Shown one piece after another: positions 52,421 to 60,190 of a DNA stretch of 60,332 nt (position 1 is the stretch's first letter; the number at the start of each line of letters is the position of its first letter). A program made the position numbers and the translations under genes. The notes beneath the pieces are model-generated. The model saw only the letters and a program-made list of their open reading frames with translations, made no database searches and had not been told where the DNA came from. Location: assembly GCA_022794255.1 (NCBI GenBank), contig JAAWEL010000075.1, positions 1-60,332 of the forward strand. Reading direction: 5' to 3'. The DNA is from Lachnospiraceae bacterium. Lineage in GTDB: Bacteria; Bacillota; Clostridia; Lachnospirales; Lachnospiraceae.

Positions 52421-53906
52421 TCTCTCTTCCTCTCCCGTCCCAGTCCAGAATCACAGCAGTCAGACAAGCCTCCTCTCTTCCCTTTAGCTCTCTTGCCGTC
52501 CCTGTAAAAACCCGCTCATCCGGGTATCCCAACCGCACTCCGGCAGATACCTGCACATTTCCCATTCCCGACTTATTAAGTTTTTCGCAAAGCCTTCCCA
52601 GATTTTCCTCTCCCCCCAGCAGCAAAAACACATGGCTGTACTTCTCTAAGAGTCCCTCCACATCACATTCCCGCCCATGTGTACTGGCCGGATAGATCGA
52701 TTCCCAGGAACGTCCCAGACGGGCGCTAAGGCAGGACAGAGTAGAAATACCGGGAAATATCCGGACAAAAAACTCCTCCTCTGGCTGCTCTTTCAGTATC
52801 CTTAACAGGGAACTGCAGCCGCTGTAAAAGCCGGTATCTCCCGAGTAGACCACCGCAGCCCTCCTGTACATTGGATGGACAAGAAGCCAATCATAAATCT
52901 CCTTTCCCAGATATTGCTCCTTTGCAGCCTTTCCTCGGATCCATGGCTCGATATCTGTCAGCATCCGTTCTGCTCCCAGAACCACATCGCATTGCTCCAG
53001 CTCCCTGATTGCCTCCATAGTCAGCTGACTCCCGGTTCCCATTCCCATTCCAATCAGAGACAGCCGGCGCATTAAAGCTTCCCTCGGCCGCTCTTTTTCC
53101 TTCTTAGTCACAGCAGTCCCGCTCTTTTCCTTTGCCAAGTACGCAAGCTCCCGGCACGCCTCCTCAAAAGAAATCCCCTTCTCCTGTTTAGGCCGCCGAA
53201 TCACAACCACCGGTATATTGCAGCTACTGGCTGCCGCCATCTTTTCCTCAAATCCTCCCCGGCTGCCTGACTCTTTCGTCACCAGCCACCCGGCTCCGAT
53301 CTCCCGGATCAGCGCCCGGTTCATCTCCTCCGAAAAGGGCCCCTGCATGGCAATCAGATGTTTTCCCCGGATTCCCATGTGCTCACACTTAGCAATCACC
53401 TGACTGTCCGGCAAAACCCGGGCATAGATTCTTCCCCGCAGCTTTTCCACCTCTGCAAAAAATCCCAGCTCCTTGCTTCCTGTGGTAAAAAGAACCGGCT
53501 TTCCATCCCTTGCCAAGATCTCCGCCGCCTCCCCGGGAGTATGTACCCAAAACGCTGCCTTGTACCTGTTTGCTCTTTCGTCAGCTTCTTCCCCCGACAT
53601 ATCCCGAACCACTCTTAGCAAGCGGACTCCTTCCTCCTTGCAGGCATGGATTATCTCACCAGTAACTGTGACTGCATAAGGATGGGTGGCATCCAATACC
53701 AGATGAGGCTTTTCTTCTTCCAGTAAAGAACAAATTCCATCCTTATCCAGCGCTTTACAGTACACCGACAAACCCGGCATATCTCCCATCACACGTTTTC
53801 CGTACTCTGAAACCACACTGACTGCCACAGAGATTCCCTGCTGCACCCCATACTCTGCTAGACAACGCCCTTCTGCAGTTCCCCCGAAAATCAGTATCCT
53901 TGCCAT
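52410..53906 (-). CDS. cbiJE: Fused precorrin-6A reductase (CbiJ) and C5-methyltransferase (CbiE)
   Basis: Two consecutive steps of anaerobic cobalamin synthesis on one 498-residue chain. The N-terminal part (about 1-255) is CbiJ/CobK: ILIFGGTAEGRCLAEYG, LVLDATHPYAVTVTGEI and GWLVTKESGSRGGFEEK. A basic linker (about 258-278) follows. The C-terminal part (about 280-498) is CbiE: LSLIGMGMGTGSQLTMEAI, VVLGAERML, VVYSGDTGFYSGCSSLL and FPGISTLSCLSARLG. Length equals the sum of the two separate proteins, and both look complete. GAGGGAAG eight bases before an ATG at the linker (53072) could also let CbiE be made alone. It overlaps cbiG by 16 bases and cbiT by 11. Confidence 0.94.
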   Translation of the reverse strand: MARILIFGGTAEGRCLAEYGVQQGISVAVSVVSEYGKRVMGDMPGLSVYCKALDKDGICSLLEEEKPHLVLDATHPYAVTVTGEIIHACKEEGVRLLRVVRDMSGEEADERANRYKAAFWVHTPGEAAEILARDGKPVLFTTGSKELGFFAEVEKLRGRIYARVLPDSQVIAKCEHMGIRGKHLIAMQGPFSEEMNRALIREIGAGWLVTKESGSRGGFEEKMAAASSCNIPVVVIRRPKQEKGISFEEACRELAYLAKEKSGTAVTKKEKERPREALMRRLSLIGMGMGTGSQLTMEAIRELEQCDVVLGAERMLTDIEPWIRGKAAKEQYLGKEIYDWLLVHPMYRRAAVVYSGDTGFYSGCSSLLRILKEQPEEEFFVRIFPGISTLSCLSARLGRSWESIYPASTHGRECDVEGLLEKYSHVFLLLGGEENLGRLCEKLNKSGMGNVQVSAGVRLGYPDERVFTGTARELKGREEACLTAVILDWDGRGRENER

Positions 53907-54982
53907 ATATCCTGTCCTCTTGCCACAGCCACTGTCACTCCGTTTTCTGCCTCTTTTCCCACCAAAAGCCTTGCCCCATCCCCTGCTGCCAAAAGAGCAG
54001 CGCGCTCACATACATTCCCCGTTCCAGTCACCTGCCGGACAAACCGAGATTCCCCAACCGGCTGCTGTACCCGCTCTAGCTCCCCGGCAGAAAAAGTCAA
54101 AAAAGGGATCTTCCATTTCTCTGACAGCGCCAAAAGGCCTTCCTCCTTCTGTTTCAAGTCAATGCTGGCAATACTCATCAGCCCATGTCTGTCCAGCTGA
54201 GCCTTTTCCAAAACCCGTTTTACTGTTTCCTCAATCTGGCTGCCAGCTACTCCCTTCCTGCACCCGATCCCCACAGTCATCGCCTTGGGAACCAGACGCA
54301 AAAGTTTCTTTCCGGCCACCACTGCCTGGCCTAAGGCTTCCTTTGGCTCTGGACTTTTCCTCACTGTAACCCACACATTTATCTCACAGATCACCCCAGG
54401 CCTGTACTGCTCTGTCTTTGGGCTTTCCATTGGGAAATCGCTGAAAAATCCTACCATCTCCCCTTCCAGCATCTTTGCAGACACCTGCTTTGCCAACTCC
54501 CGGTCTCCGATCCAAAGCCCCTGTCTGGCTGCCCAGCTGTCTATGGCTGTCTTTCCATTTACATCTGTGGCTGTCGTAATCACCGGCTGACCCTTGCAGA
54601 TTCTTGCCACAGTTCTGGCCAGCTCATTGGCTCCCCCCACATGGCCAGATAAAAGAGAAACAGCATAACATCCCAGCTCATCCACCACCACCACAGCCGG
54701 GTCCCTCATCTTATCCTTAAGAAACGGTGCCACTGCCCGAACCGCAATTCCTGCTGCCCCTATGTAAATCAGTCCATCTACAGCATAAAAATGTTTCTCT
54801 GTCCAAACTCCTACTGTTTCTTTTACCGGGTAAATCCCCTTCCCCCAAGCGTTTTCAAACGCTTCACAAAATCTTGCCTGGACATACCCCTCACATTCAT
54901 GTCCTTCCCTTCTCAGACTCTCTGTCAAATCTACACCCAGCCGTCCCCCCGCTTTTGTAAAGCTGATTACCGCCAATTTCAC
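53891..54982 (-). CDS. cbiG: Cobalt-precorrin-5A hydrolase CbiG
   Basis: Opens the delta-lactone ring with loss of the C20 fragment in the anaerobic route. The 363-residue protein (from GTG) shows LIYIGAAGIAVRAVAPFLKD, VVVVDELGCYAVSLLSGHVGG and ANELARTVARI of the CbiG N-terminal domain, a middle domain and the C-terminal domain with TVGIGCRKGV and GLLALSEKWKIPFLTFSAGEL. The start is taken as the GTG at 54982, because AGGAGG is nine bases upstream and the family begins with VKLAVISFT; a longer reading from 55069 has no such signal. Confidence 0.94.
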   Translation of the reverse strand: MKLAVISFTKAGGRLGVDLTESLRREGHECEGYVQARFCEAFENAWGKGIYPVKETVGVWTEKHFYAVDGLIYIGAAGIAVRAVAPFLKDKMRDPAVVVVDELGCYAVSLLSGHVGGANELARTVARICKGQPVITTATDVNGKTAIDSWAARQGLWIGDRELAKQVSAKMLEGEMVGFFSDFPMESPKTEQYRPGVICEINVWVTVRKSPEPKEALGQAVVAGKKLLRLVPKAMTVGIGCRKGVAGSQIEETVKRVLEKAQLDRHGLMSIASIDLKQKEEGLLALSEKWKIPFLTFSAGELERVQQPVGESRFVRQVTGTGNVCERAALLAAGDGARLLVGKEAENGVTVAVARGQDIWQGY

Positions 54983-55037
54983 ACCTTTTTTCCTCCTGCT
55001 TAAAACAATCTGCCACCCCATCTTTTCCCAGCCAATT

Positions 55038-56216
55038 TCACCGAAATAACCCCAGGAAATCCTCTGCATTTTTTGTCTTTCCTACCACTTTATGCAAGGA
55101 GGAAAACATCACCACCTCCCCCTTTATTTTGCCGCCCGACCAGCGGGATATCTGTTCTCTTACCCTTTCTGCCGCACAATCCAATACCTGGACAGCCAGC
55201 CCTCTCTCCTTTAGTCTCTCCACCGCTTCCTCGGTTGTGTTGCAAGCGCCTATTTCCTTGAAAAATATTTCTCGGCTTTCCTGCTCTTTCGTTTTTTCAC
55301 ACCCTTCTGTACATACCTGACGGGTCAGTCTCTCCATCATCTCCATTCTTCTGTCCCCGTACTTTGAGTGAGTGTTCCCCACGCCGCCGGCTACCTTGAT
55401 CATTTTTCCTGCATGTCCCACCAGCAAAAGTCTGCAAACCCCTTCCTCCAAAGCCATTCTCACCGAGGCTTCCACAAAATTGCTGCATTTCACCGCTGTT
55501 CCCAGCTGGATTCCCAGCTCCTGACAAAGAAATTCTTCCCCGTAATTGCCAGGCGTCAGAAGAAGGTTCTTTTCCCCTGCCGCTGCCCTGACCCGAATAT
55601 CCAGACGGATAGTCTCCACCAAAGCCTGCTCACTCATAGGCTCCACCACACCGGTAGTGCCTAAAACAGAAATCCCCCCCTTAATTCCCAGCACCGGATT
55701 AAATGTTTTTTTTGCAAGCTCCCCTCCCTGGGGCACAGCAATCCGCACCTCAAAGCATCCCTCACAGAATGTCTCCCTGCGCACAGAATCCACTGCCTCT
55801 AAAATCATCCGGCGTGGTACCGGATTGATGGCATAATGGCCTGTGGGACAAGACAGCCCCCTTTTGGTTGCTATCCCGATACCAAGGCCGCCGTTTAAAT
55901 AAAGCCCTTCATATTCTTCCAGGGTATACCCTCTGCCATTGCGGCATAATTCCTCAAACGCTTCCCTTGAAGCCGGAAATACCCCGGCATACACCCACAC
56001 TCCATCTGTCACATCCGGATCATCTCCCCCATCCTTTTTGACCCGACACCAGTGTTTCCCATATTCCGGAGTAAACTCTGCCACTGTCCCGTTTCCTAAC
56101 AGAACAGAAACTTGTTTTGGAACGTTTCCTGTCAACAGAAAAACGGCTGCAGCTCTGGCTGCAGCCGATGCACAAGTTCCGGTGGTATATCCGCTTCGCA
56201 AATATTCACCCATCAT
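55038..56216 (-). CDS. cbiD: Cobalt-precorrin-5B C1-methyltransferase CbiD
   Basis: SAM-dependent methylation of C1 in the anaerobic cobalamin route, 392 residues. Hallmarks: LRSGYTTGTCASAAARAAA at the start, DDPDVTDGVWVYA, GLGIGIATKRGLSCPTGHYA and LLVGHAGKMIKVAGGVGNTHS. ATG codons at 56216 and 56213 follow AGGGG by four and seven bases; the second is better spaced. It is first in the operon, with a promoter inside the end of the SASP gene and only about 33 bases of leader, too short for a riboswitch. Confidence 0.96.
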   Translation of the reverse strand: MMGEYLRSGYTTGTCASAAARAAAVFLLTGNVPKQVSVLLGNGTVAEFTPEYGKHWCRVKKDGGDDPDVTDGVWVYAGVFPASREAFEELCRNGRGYTLEEYEGLYLNGGLGIGIATKRGLSCPTGHYAINPVPRRMILEAVDSVRRETFCEGCFEVRIAVPQGGELAKKTFNPVLGIKGGISVLGTTGVVEPMSEQALVETIRLDIRVRAAAGEKNLLLTPGNYGEEFLCQELGIQLGTAVKCSNFVEASVRMALEEGVCRLLLVGHAGKMIKVAGGVGNTHSKYGDRRMEMMERLTRQVCTEGCEKTKEQESREIFFKEIGACNTTEEAVERLKERGLAVQVLDCAAERVREQISRWSGGKIKGEVVMFSSLHKVVGKTKNAEDFLGLFR

Positions 56217-56255
56217 CGATCCCCTGCATTCATATATTTCTTGTGTTCTCCATTG

Positions 56256-56284
56256 ATTATAAAGAATTTTCCTGGTTTTGGCAA
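56256..56284 (-). promoter_or_regulatory. Promoter of the cobalamin operon
   Basis: TTGCCA at 56284-56279 and a perfect TATAAT at 56261-56256 on the minus strand, 17 bases apart. It overlaps the last codons and stop of the SASP gene. A start near 56249 leaves a leader of only some 33 bases. Confidence 0.75.
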
Positions 56285-56481
56285 GCCTTTTGCATTTCTC
56301 TCTTTCTTTTGGTAATCAAGCCTCCGATCCGTCCGCTCTCCTTGGAGGTGAGACTCCTCCACCCATTTTCCAGCACCTTAACACCCAGTCCCAGTTCCTC
56401 GGCAATCTCGAATTTCAGCTGCTCCTCCGGGGTCATATCATTTATGTCAAAGGGCTTTTTCGTTTTTTTACTTTTAGACAT
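56257..56481 (-). CDS. Alpha/beta-type small acid-soluble spore protein
   Basis: A 74-residue protein that binds and protects DNA in the spore core. The conserved region is FEIAEELGLGVKVLENGWRS followed by LTSKESGRIGGLITKRK, matching the clostridial alpha/beta SASP pattern; a lysine-rich start (MSKSKKTKKPFDINDMTP) precedes it. The classical germination protease site (ELGI.. with the following acidic residues) is only partly matched by EIAEELGLG. The ATG at 56481 was chosen because the family region starts just after; AAAGGAG is 12 bases upstream. A sigma-G-like promoter precedes it. It shows that the organism forms spores. Confidence 0.85.
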   Translation of the reverse strand: MSKSKKTKKPFDINDMTPEEQLKFEIAEELGLGVKVLENGWRSLTSKESGRIGGLITKRKREMQKACQNQENSL

Positions 56482-56486
56482 AATAA

Positions 56487-56546
56487 GGGCATACTCCTTT
56501 CCATCACTTTCCCTAAGAGTATGCCCCCTGCCTTTGCCCCTTATAC
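56487..56546 (-). promoter_or_regulatory. Sigma-G-like promoter and ribosome-site hairpin of the SASP gene
   Basis: On the minus strand GTATA (56546-56542) and CATACTC (56523-56517) are 18 bases apart, close to the forespore sigma-G pattern. The arms GGGCATACTC (56526-56517) and GAGTATGCCC (56496-56487) form a 10-bp hairpin with a 20-base loop that includes part of the AAAGGAG ribosome site. The upstream arm contains the -10 box, so only read-through RNA would contain both arms. Confidence 0.6.
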
Positions 56547-56563
56547 AAGGGATTCCTTCTCCG

Positions 56564-56764
56564 CTACAGCTCCGGCGGTTCCATGGGAATGATAATTGCT
56601 GCAACCAGATAGGCCACAATGCTCATCCCCGCCCAGCAGGTCAAAAGCACCCATAATAGCCGGATCAAAGTGGGATCCACATTCAAATAATCCCCCAGTC
56701 CTCCACAAACTCCACAAATCATCTTATCTTTGCTGGCACGATATAATTTTCGATCTCTGTCCAT
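56564..56764 (-). CDS. PspC-domain membrane protein
   Basis: A 66-residue PspC domain protein. The segment KMICGVCGGLGDYLNVDPTLIRLLW is the PspC signature, followed by one hydrophobic segment (about 38-58). Small PspC proteins of Firmicutes are linked to envelope stress, but the exact role is unknown. AAAGGAAAAATT precedes the ATG. It lies 53 bases after the DUF4097 gene and appears to be the last gene of the padR operon. Confidence 0.9.
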   Translation of the reverse strand: MDRDRKLYRASKDKMICGVCGGLGDYLNVDPTLIRLLWVLLTCWAGMSIVAYLVAAIIIPMEPPEL

Positions 56765-56817
56765 AATTTTTCCTTTCTTTTGCTTATTTTAAATTCTCAC
56801 TGGGAATGTCCTGCTGC

Positions 56818-57753
56818 CTATACCTCCGGACTCTCGCTCTCCTCCCAGTAGGTCACGGTAATGCTTCCCGCCGAACATTCCAGCTCAGCCTTTTTTCCAG
56901 CGCCGTTGTCCATAGTTGTCTCATGATGCAGTCCCTGATACTCCTCCTCTTCATCATCCTTAAGGATAATAAGCCCTGCGGAACATTCCAATTCATAGTC
57001 AAAGTCTTCCTTTTTCCCTTTAAGCTCTAAAAGAATCTCCCCCAGATCGCTGTCCGCTGACACCTCTCTGGCCACATCCGCCCTGCAAAGGATCTGCCCT
57101 GCATCTACCTCCAGCTCAAGGCTGTCCGTCTCAGCCCGTCCCACCTCAATGACTCCCGCCTTCACTCCCAGGGATATCTCCTTAGCCCGCATAACATCTG
57201 CCTGAAACGTCCCGGCCGCTACCTCAATATCAATCTCATCCAGACAAGCTCCGACCGGAACCAGAATAGTGATCGTCTTTCCAAACGCTTCCTTCCCCCT
57301 TCCATAGCGGGATGGCCAGTGAATCTTTAAGGTATCACCATCCTGACGGTATTCATAATCCTCCCCGTCCTCCCCTTTGACGATCATGACCTGTCCCGGG
57401 CTCAAATCCTCTGCTTCCATAAAAGCCACGATCCCGTCAACATCTGCTTCCAGTTCCCGGATATTTTCGTAAAAAAAGCTTCCTTCCAAAGGATTCTCCA
57501 TACTTCCAGGAGCTTCCAAAAGGGCCTCATTCACAGTAATCCCGGCATTTTCCCAGGCATCCCATTCCCTTTCCCGCTCCCTATCCCACTTCTCTTCCCA
57601 ATCTTCAAACGTTCTATCCCACCGGTCTGCGATCCTTAAGGCCTGTCTCATATAATGGCCTCCCCCCATCATAGCACCTGCCGCTATCACCCCAATCCCC
57701 AGCACACAAAAAACCACTGAGAAAATCACCATCCATTTAATCACCTTTTTCAT
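56818..57753 (-). CDS. DUF4097-family membrane-anchored protein
   Basis: A 311-residue protein with an N-terminal membrane segment (about 8-30), an acidic, charged stretch (WEEKWDREREREWDAWENAG, about 50-70) and a C-terminal beta-helix-like region (about 180-305) with repeating strands: DEIDIEVAAGTFQADVMRA, SLGVKAGVIEVGRAETDSLE and LECSAGSITVTYWEES. This is the DUF4097 (putative adhesin-like) pattern. Its start overlaps the DUF1700 gene by four bases. Role: envelope-associated, not known in detail. Confidence 0.82.
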   Translation of the reverse strand: MKKVIKWMVIFSVVFCVLGIGVIAAGAMMGGGHYMRQALRIADRWDRTFEDWEEKWDREREREWDAWENAGITVNEALLEAPGSMENPLEGSFFYENIRELEADVDGIVAFMEAEDLSPGQVMIVKGEDGEDYEYRQDGDTLKIHWPSRYGRGKEAFGKTITILVPVGACLDEIDIEVAAGTFQADVMRAKEISLGVKAGVIEVGRAETDSLELEVDAGQILCRADVAREVSADSDLGEILLELKGKKEDFDYELECSAGLIILKDDEEEEYQGLHHETTMDNGAGKKAELECSAGSITVTYWEESESPEV

Positions 57754-58529
57754 ACTCTGCCTCTCCTTTGATACAACAACCGGTTAAACCAGTTGGCAAC
57801 CCCACAGATACAAAAGGGAATCAGCTTCCCATATACCAGTATGCATACCACAACTCCTAAAAATGCCAGGCCCATGACAAAAATCCCGCACCCAATCAAC
57901 AGCACCCCGCTCCACGGATAGGCAAACATCACCCCGGCTCCCAGTATGATCAGTGCAATAGCACCGATAAAAGCAGCCACAGTCATTACTGCTGCCAGCA
58001 CCACCGCCGCAACAAGCAGAGCCAAAAGCCCTGTGGCAATTCCCAAAAGGCCTCCCCCCACGCCGAGGAATACCGGTGATGCCGCGCAGATCAGCGCCAC
58101 AATCAAAATCACTTTCATCACCTGGCTTCCAGGACTTCCCTTGGAAAGAACTCCACCCGTCCTCTTTCCCTTCTCCTGCTTTTCTCTTCTAAATCCTTTT
58201 CCTGTCTGCCCTTCCTCTGCCTCCTGCCAGGCATCACCTTCTGTTACCTGATGGCGTTCTGCCACCTGATACTTCGGATCCCGAAACCGCTCATCCTGGT
58301 ATCCATTTTCCGTAAATTCACCACCCTCATCAAGCCTTCCCTCTAAATCTGCCCGGATAATCGCAGCCACCCGCTCGGGACTGCCAAACTCCCGAATCGC
58401 TTCTTCCTCATGATCATCTCCTGCATCCTCCAAATAATCTCGATAGTATGCAATTGCATCCTCCTTATCCGCTTCAGAAACATCCTGCAGCAGATATTCC
58501 AGCTCCCTAATAAATTTCTCTCTTTTCAT
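57750..58529 (-). CDS. DUF1700-family membrane protein
   Basis: A 259-residue protein. The N-terminal cytoplasmic domain (about 1-65) is the DUF1700 signature: FIRELEYLLQDVSEADKEDAIAYYRDYLEDAG and AIREFGSPERVAAII. A charged linker follows (about 70-130), then four hydrophobic segments (about 138-245). DUF1700 proteins are usually encoded beside PadR regulators and DUF4097 proteins, as here. It overlaps padR by four bases (ATGA) and DUF4097 by four. The domain may bind the PadR protein at the membrane, but this is not shown. Confidence 0.88.
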   Translation of the reverse strand: MKREKFIRELEYLLQDVSEADKEDAIAYYRDYLEDAGDDHEEEAIREFGSPERVAAIIRADLEGRLDEGGEFTENGYQDERFRDPKYQVAERHQVTEGDAWQEAEEGQTGKGFRREKQEKGKRTGGVLSKGSPGSQVMKVILIVALICAASPVFLGVGGGLLGIATGLLALLVAAVVLAAVMTVAAFIGAIALIILGAGVMFAYPWSGVLLIGCGIFVMGLAFLGVVVCILVYGKLIPFCICGVANWFNRLLYQRRGRV

Positions 58530-58846
58530 CCCTGCTCCTCCTCAAGTATCCTGGAAATCTTCTGGGAATAACTACTCCACTCTCCCCGGTACAGATTCAA
58601 CTGCAGCCTGCCGCTCTCCGTAATCCGGTAATATCTCCGGTTCCTTCCGTCAATGGCCAAGTCATAGCTTTCCAGACAATTCTCCTTCAAAAGCCTTCTC
58701 AGCACCGGATACAAAGTAGATTCCGAAATATCAATCACTCCCCGGACATCCTGAGTAATCCTATAGCCATAGGTTCCCTGCTGCTCCTTAGATACCACTG
58801 CCAGCACAATCGCATCCAAAAGGGCTGCCCCTGTATTAAAAACCAT
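58526..58846 (-). CDS. PadR-family transcription regulator
   Basis: A 106-residue winged-helix repressor of the short PadR type. Conserved parts: LLDAIVLAVVSKEQQGTYGYRITQDV, SESTLYPVLRRLLKENCLESY and GRNRRYYRITESGRLQL. The ATG at 58846 is used because AGGAG is seven bases upstream; a GTG at 58852 is an alternative. It is the first gene of the operon, and a 21-base palindrome sits over its own promoter, so autoregulation is likely. The effector is unknown. Confidence 0.93.
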   Translation of the reverse strand: MVFNTGAALLDAIVLAVVSKEQQGTYGYRITQDVRGVIDISESTLYPVLRRLLKENCLESYDLAIDGRNRRYYRITESGRLQLNLYRGEWSSYSQKISRILEEEQG

Positions 58847-58912
58847 AGTCACTCTCCTGTTCTAAAATAGGGTCTCCGCTTCTCCAAAAAATATAATATT
58901 ATTTATTTTTTT

Positions 58913-58943
58913 ATATTATATATCATATAATATAGTATGTCAA
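58913..58943 (-). promoter_or_regulatory. Consensus promoter of the padR operon with overlapping palindromic operator
   Basis: Perfect TTGACA (58943-58938) and perfect TATAAT (58920-58915) with a 17-base spacer. The palindrome ATATTATAT-ATC-ATATAATAT at 58913-58933 covers the -10 box and most of the spacer and is the likely PadR site. Confidence 0.8.
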
Positions 58944-59004
58944 CTATATATTATAAAAATATCACTGATCCCTCTTTTTTTCCAAGGAAAAGCTTTCTCA
59001 AAAG

Positions 59005-59046
59005 AAAAAGGCCGAAACCAGATATACTGGTTCCAGCCTTTTTTTA
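59005..59046 (-). terminator. Terminator of the ispH-rpsA transcript
   Basis: On the minus strand GGCTGGAACCAG-TATAT-CTGGTTTCGGCC is followed by TTTTTC. It begins 10 bases after the rpsA stop. Confidence 0.88.
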
Positions 59047-59056
59047 TGAACAAACC

Positions 59057-60190
59057 TTATTCCACATCCTCCGAAGCCGCCACAGCCTCAATATCCACAT
59101 CTGCCACATCCAAATCCTCATATGCAGGCTCTGGTGCATTCTGCAGGGCTTTAATGCTCAGACTGATCTTTCTGTCCTCACCATTAAAATCTACTACACG
59201 GGCCTCAATCTGCTGACCGATCTTCAAAGCATCAGAGGGCTTCTCCACATGCTCTCTGGAAATCTGAGACACATGCAGCAGCGCATCCACCCCTGGCTCT
59301 AATTCAATGAAAGCGCCAAAATCCGTCATCCGTGCCACCCGGCCGGTAACAATATTTCCGGCAGCGTACTTCTCGTCCGCATTGGCCCAGGGATTCTGAT
59401 CCGGGAACTTCAAGCTAAGAGCAATCTTCTCCCCATTGATATCCTTGATAAGCACAGTCAGCGGATCACCGGTCTTAAACACCTTCTTCGGGTTCTCTAC
59501 CCGCCCCCAGGACATCTCCGAGATGTGAAGCAGACCATCTGCCCCGCCCAGATCAATAAAGGCGCCAAAATCTGTCACATTCTTCACGGTGCCTTCCACC
59601 ACATCTCCCACCTGGATACGCTCAAACAGCTCTCTCTGCATCTCTGCCTTTCTGGCAGCCATCAGCTGTTTTCTGTCACCGATAATCCGTCTTCTGCGGG
59701 GATTAAACTCAGTGACCACAAACTCAATCTCCTGATCCGCATACTTGGTTAAATCTCTTTCATAGGTATCGGAAACTAAGCTGGCCGGAATAAACACACG
59801 AGTGCCTTCAACCTCCACACTGAGTCCGCCGTCTAATACCTGTGTCACCTTAGCAGTCAGAATCTCCTGGTTGTTAAACGCCTCCTCAAGGCGCTTGTTA
59901 CCTTTGTCGATGGCCAGTCTCTTATAGGAAAGCGCCACCTGGCCCTCACCGTCATTGACCTTTACCACCTTGGCCTCCATCTCATCACCTACATGAACTA
60001 GATTCCGAAGATCCGCGTTGTTCTCATTGGTATACTCGTTGCGCGGGATAATTCCATCGGACTTGTAGCCTATATTCAAGACAATCTCATCATCCTTGAC
60101 ATCAATGACTTTACCAGTGACGACCTCTCCTGTACGTATTGTCTTTAAAGACTCCTCCAACATTTGTTCAAATTCATTTAGCTCTGGCAT
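59057..60190 (-). CDS. rpsA: S1 RNA-binding protein (ribosomal protein S1 homologue)
   Basis: RNA-binding protein of 377 residues with four S1 domains: GEVVTGKVIDVKDDEIVLNIG (about 20), EILTAKVTQVLDGGLSVEVEG (about 105), GDVVEGTVKNVTDFGAFIDLG (about 190) and GNIVTGRVARMTDFGAFIELE (about 275). In this lineage such proteins are often encoded behind or fused to IspH. The ATG at 60190 is used because GAGGAGG is nine bases upstream; an ATG at 60196 is too close. The ispH frame ends 17 bases inside this gene in another frame, so the two are translated separately and coupled. Confidence 0.93.
   Translation of the reverse strand: MPELNEFEQMLEESLKTIRTGEVVTGKVIDVKDDEIVLNIGYKSDGIIPRNEYTNENNADLRNLVHVGDEMEAKVVKVNDGEGQVALSYKRLAIDKGNKRLEEAFNNQEILTAKVTQVLDGGLSVEVEGTRVFIPASLVSDTYERDLTKYADQEIEFVVTEFNPRRRRIIGDRKQLMAARKAEMQRELFERIQVGDVVEGTVKNVTDFGAFIDLGGADGLLHISEMSWGRVENPKKVFKTGDPLTVLIKDINGEKIALSLKFPDQNPWANADEKYAAGNIVTGRVARMTDFGAFIELEPGVDALLHVSQISREHVEKPSDALKIGQQIEARVVDFNGEDRKISLSIKALQNAPEPAYEDLDVADVDIEAVAASEDVE

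Noticed and set aside
56217..56257. Cobalamin riboswitch upstream of cbiD
   Set aside because: Only about 40 bases lie between the two genes and no conserved riboswitch core was seen.
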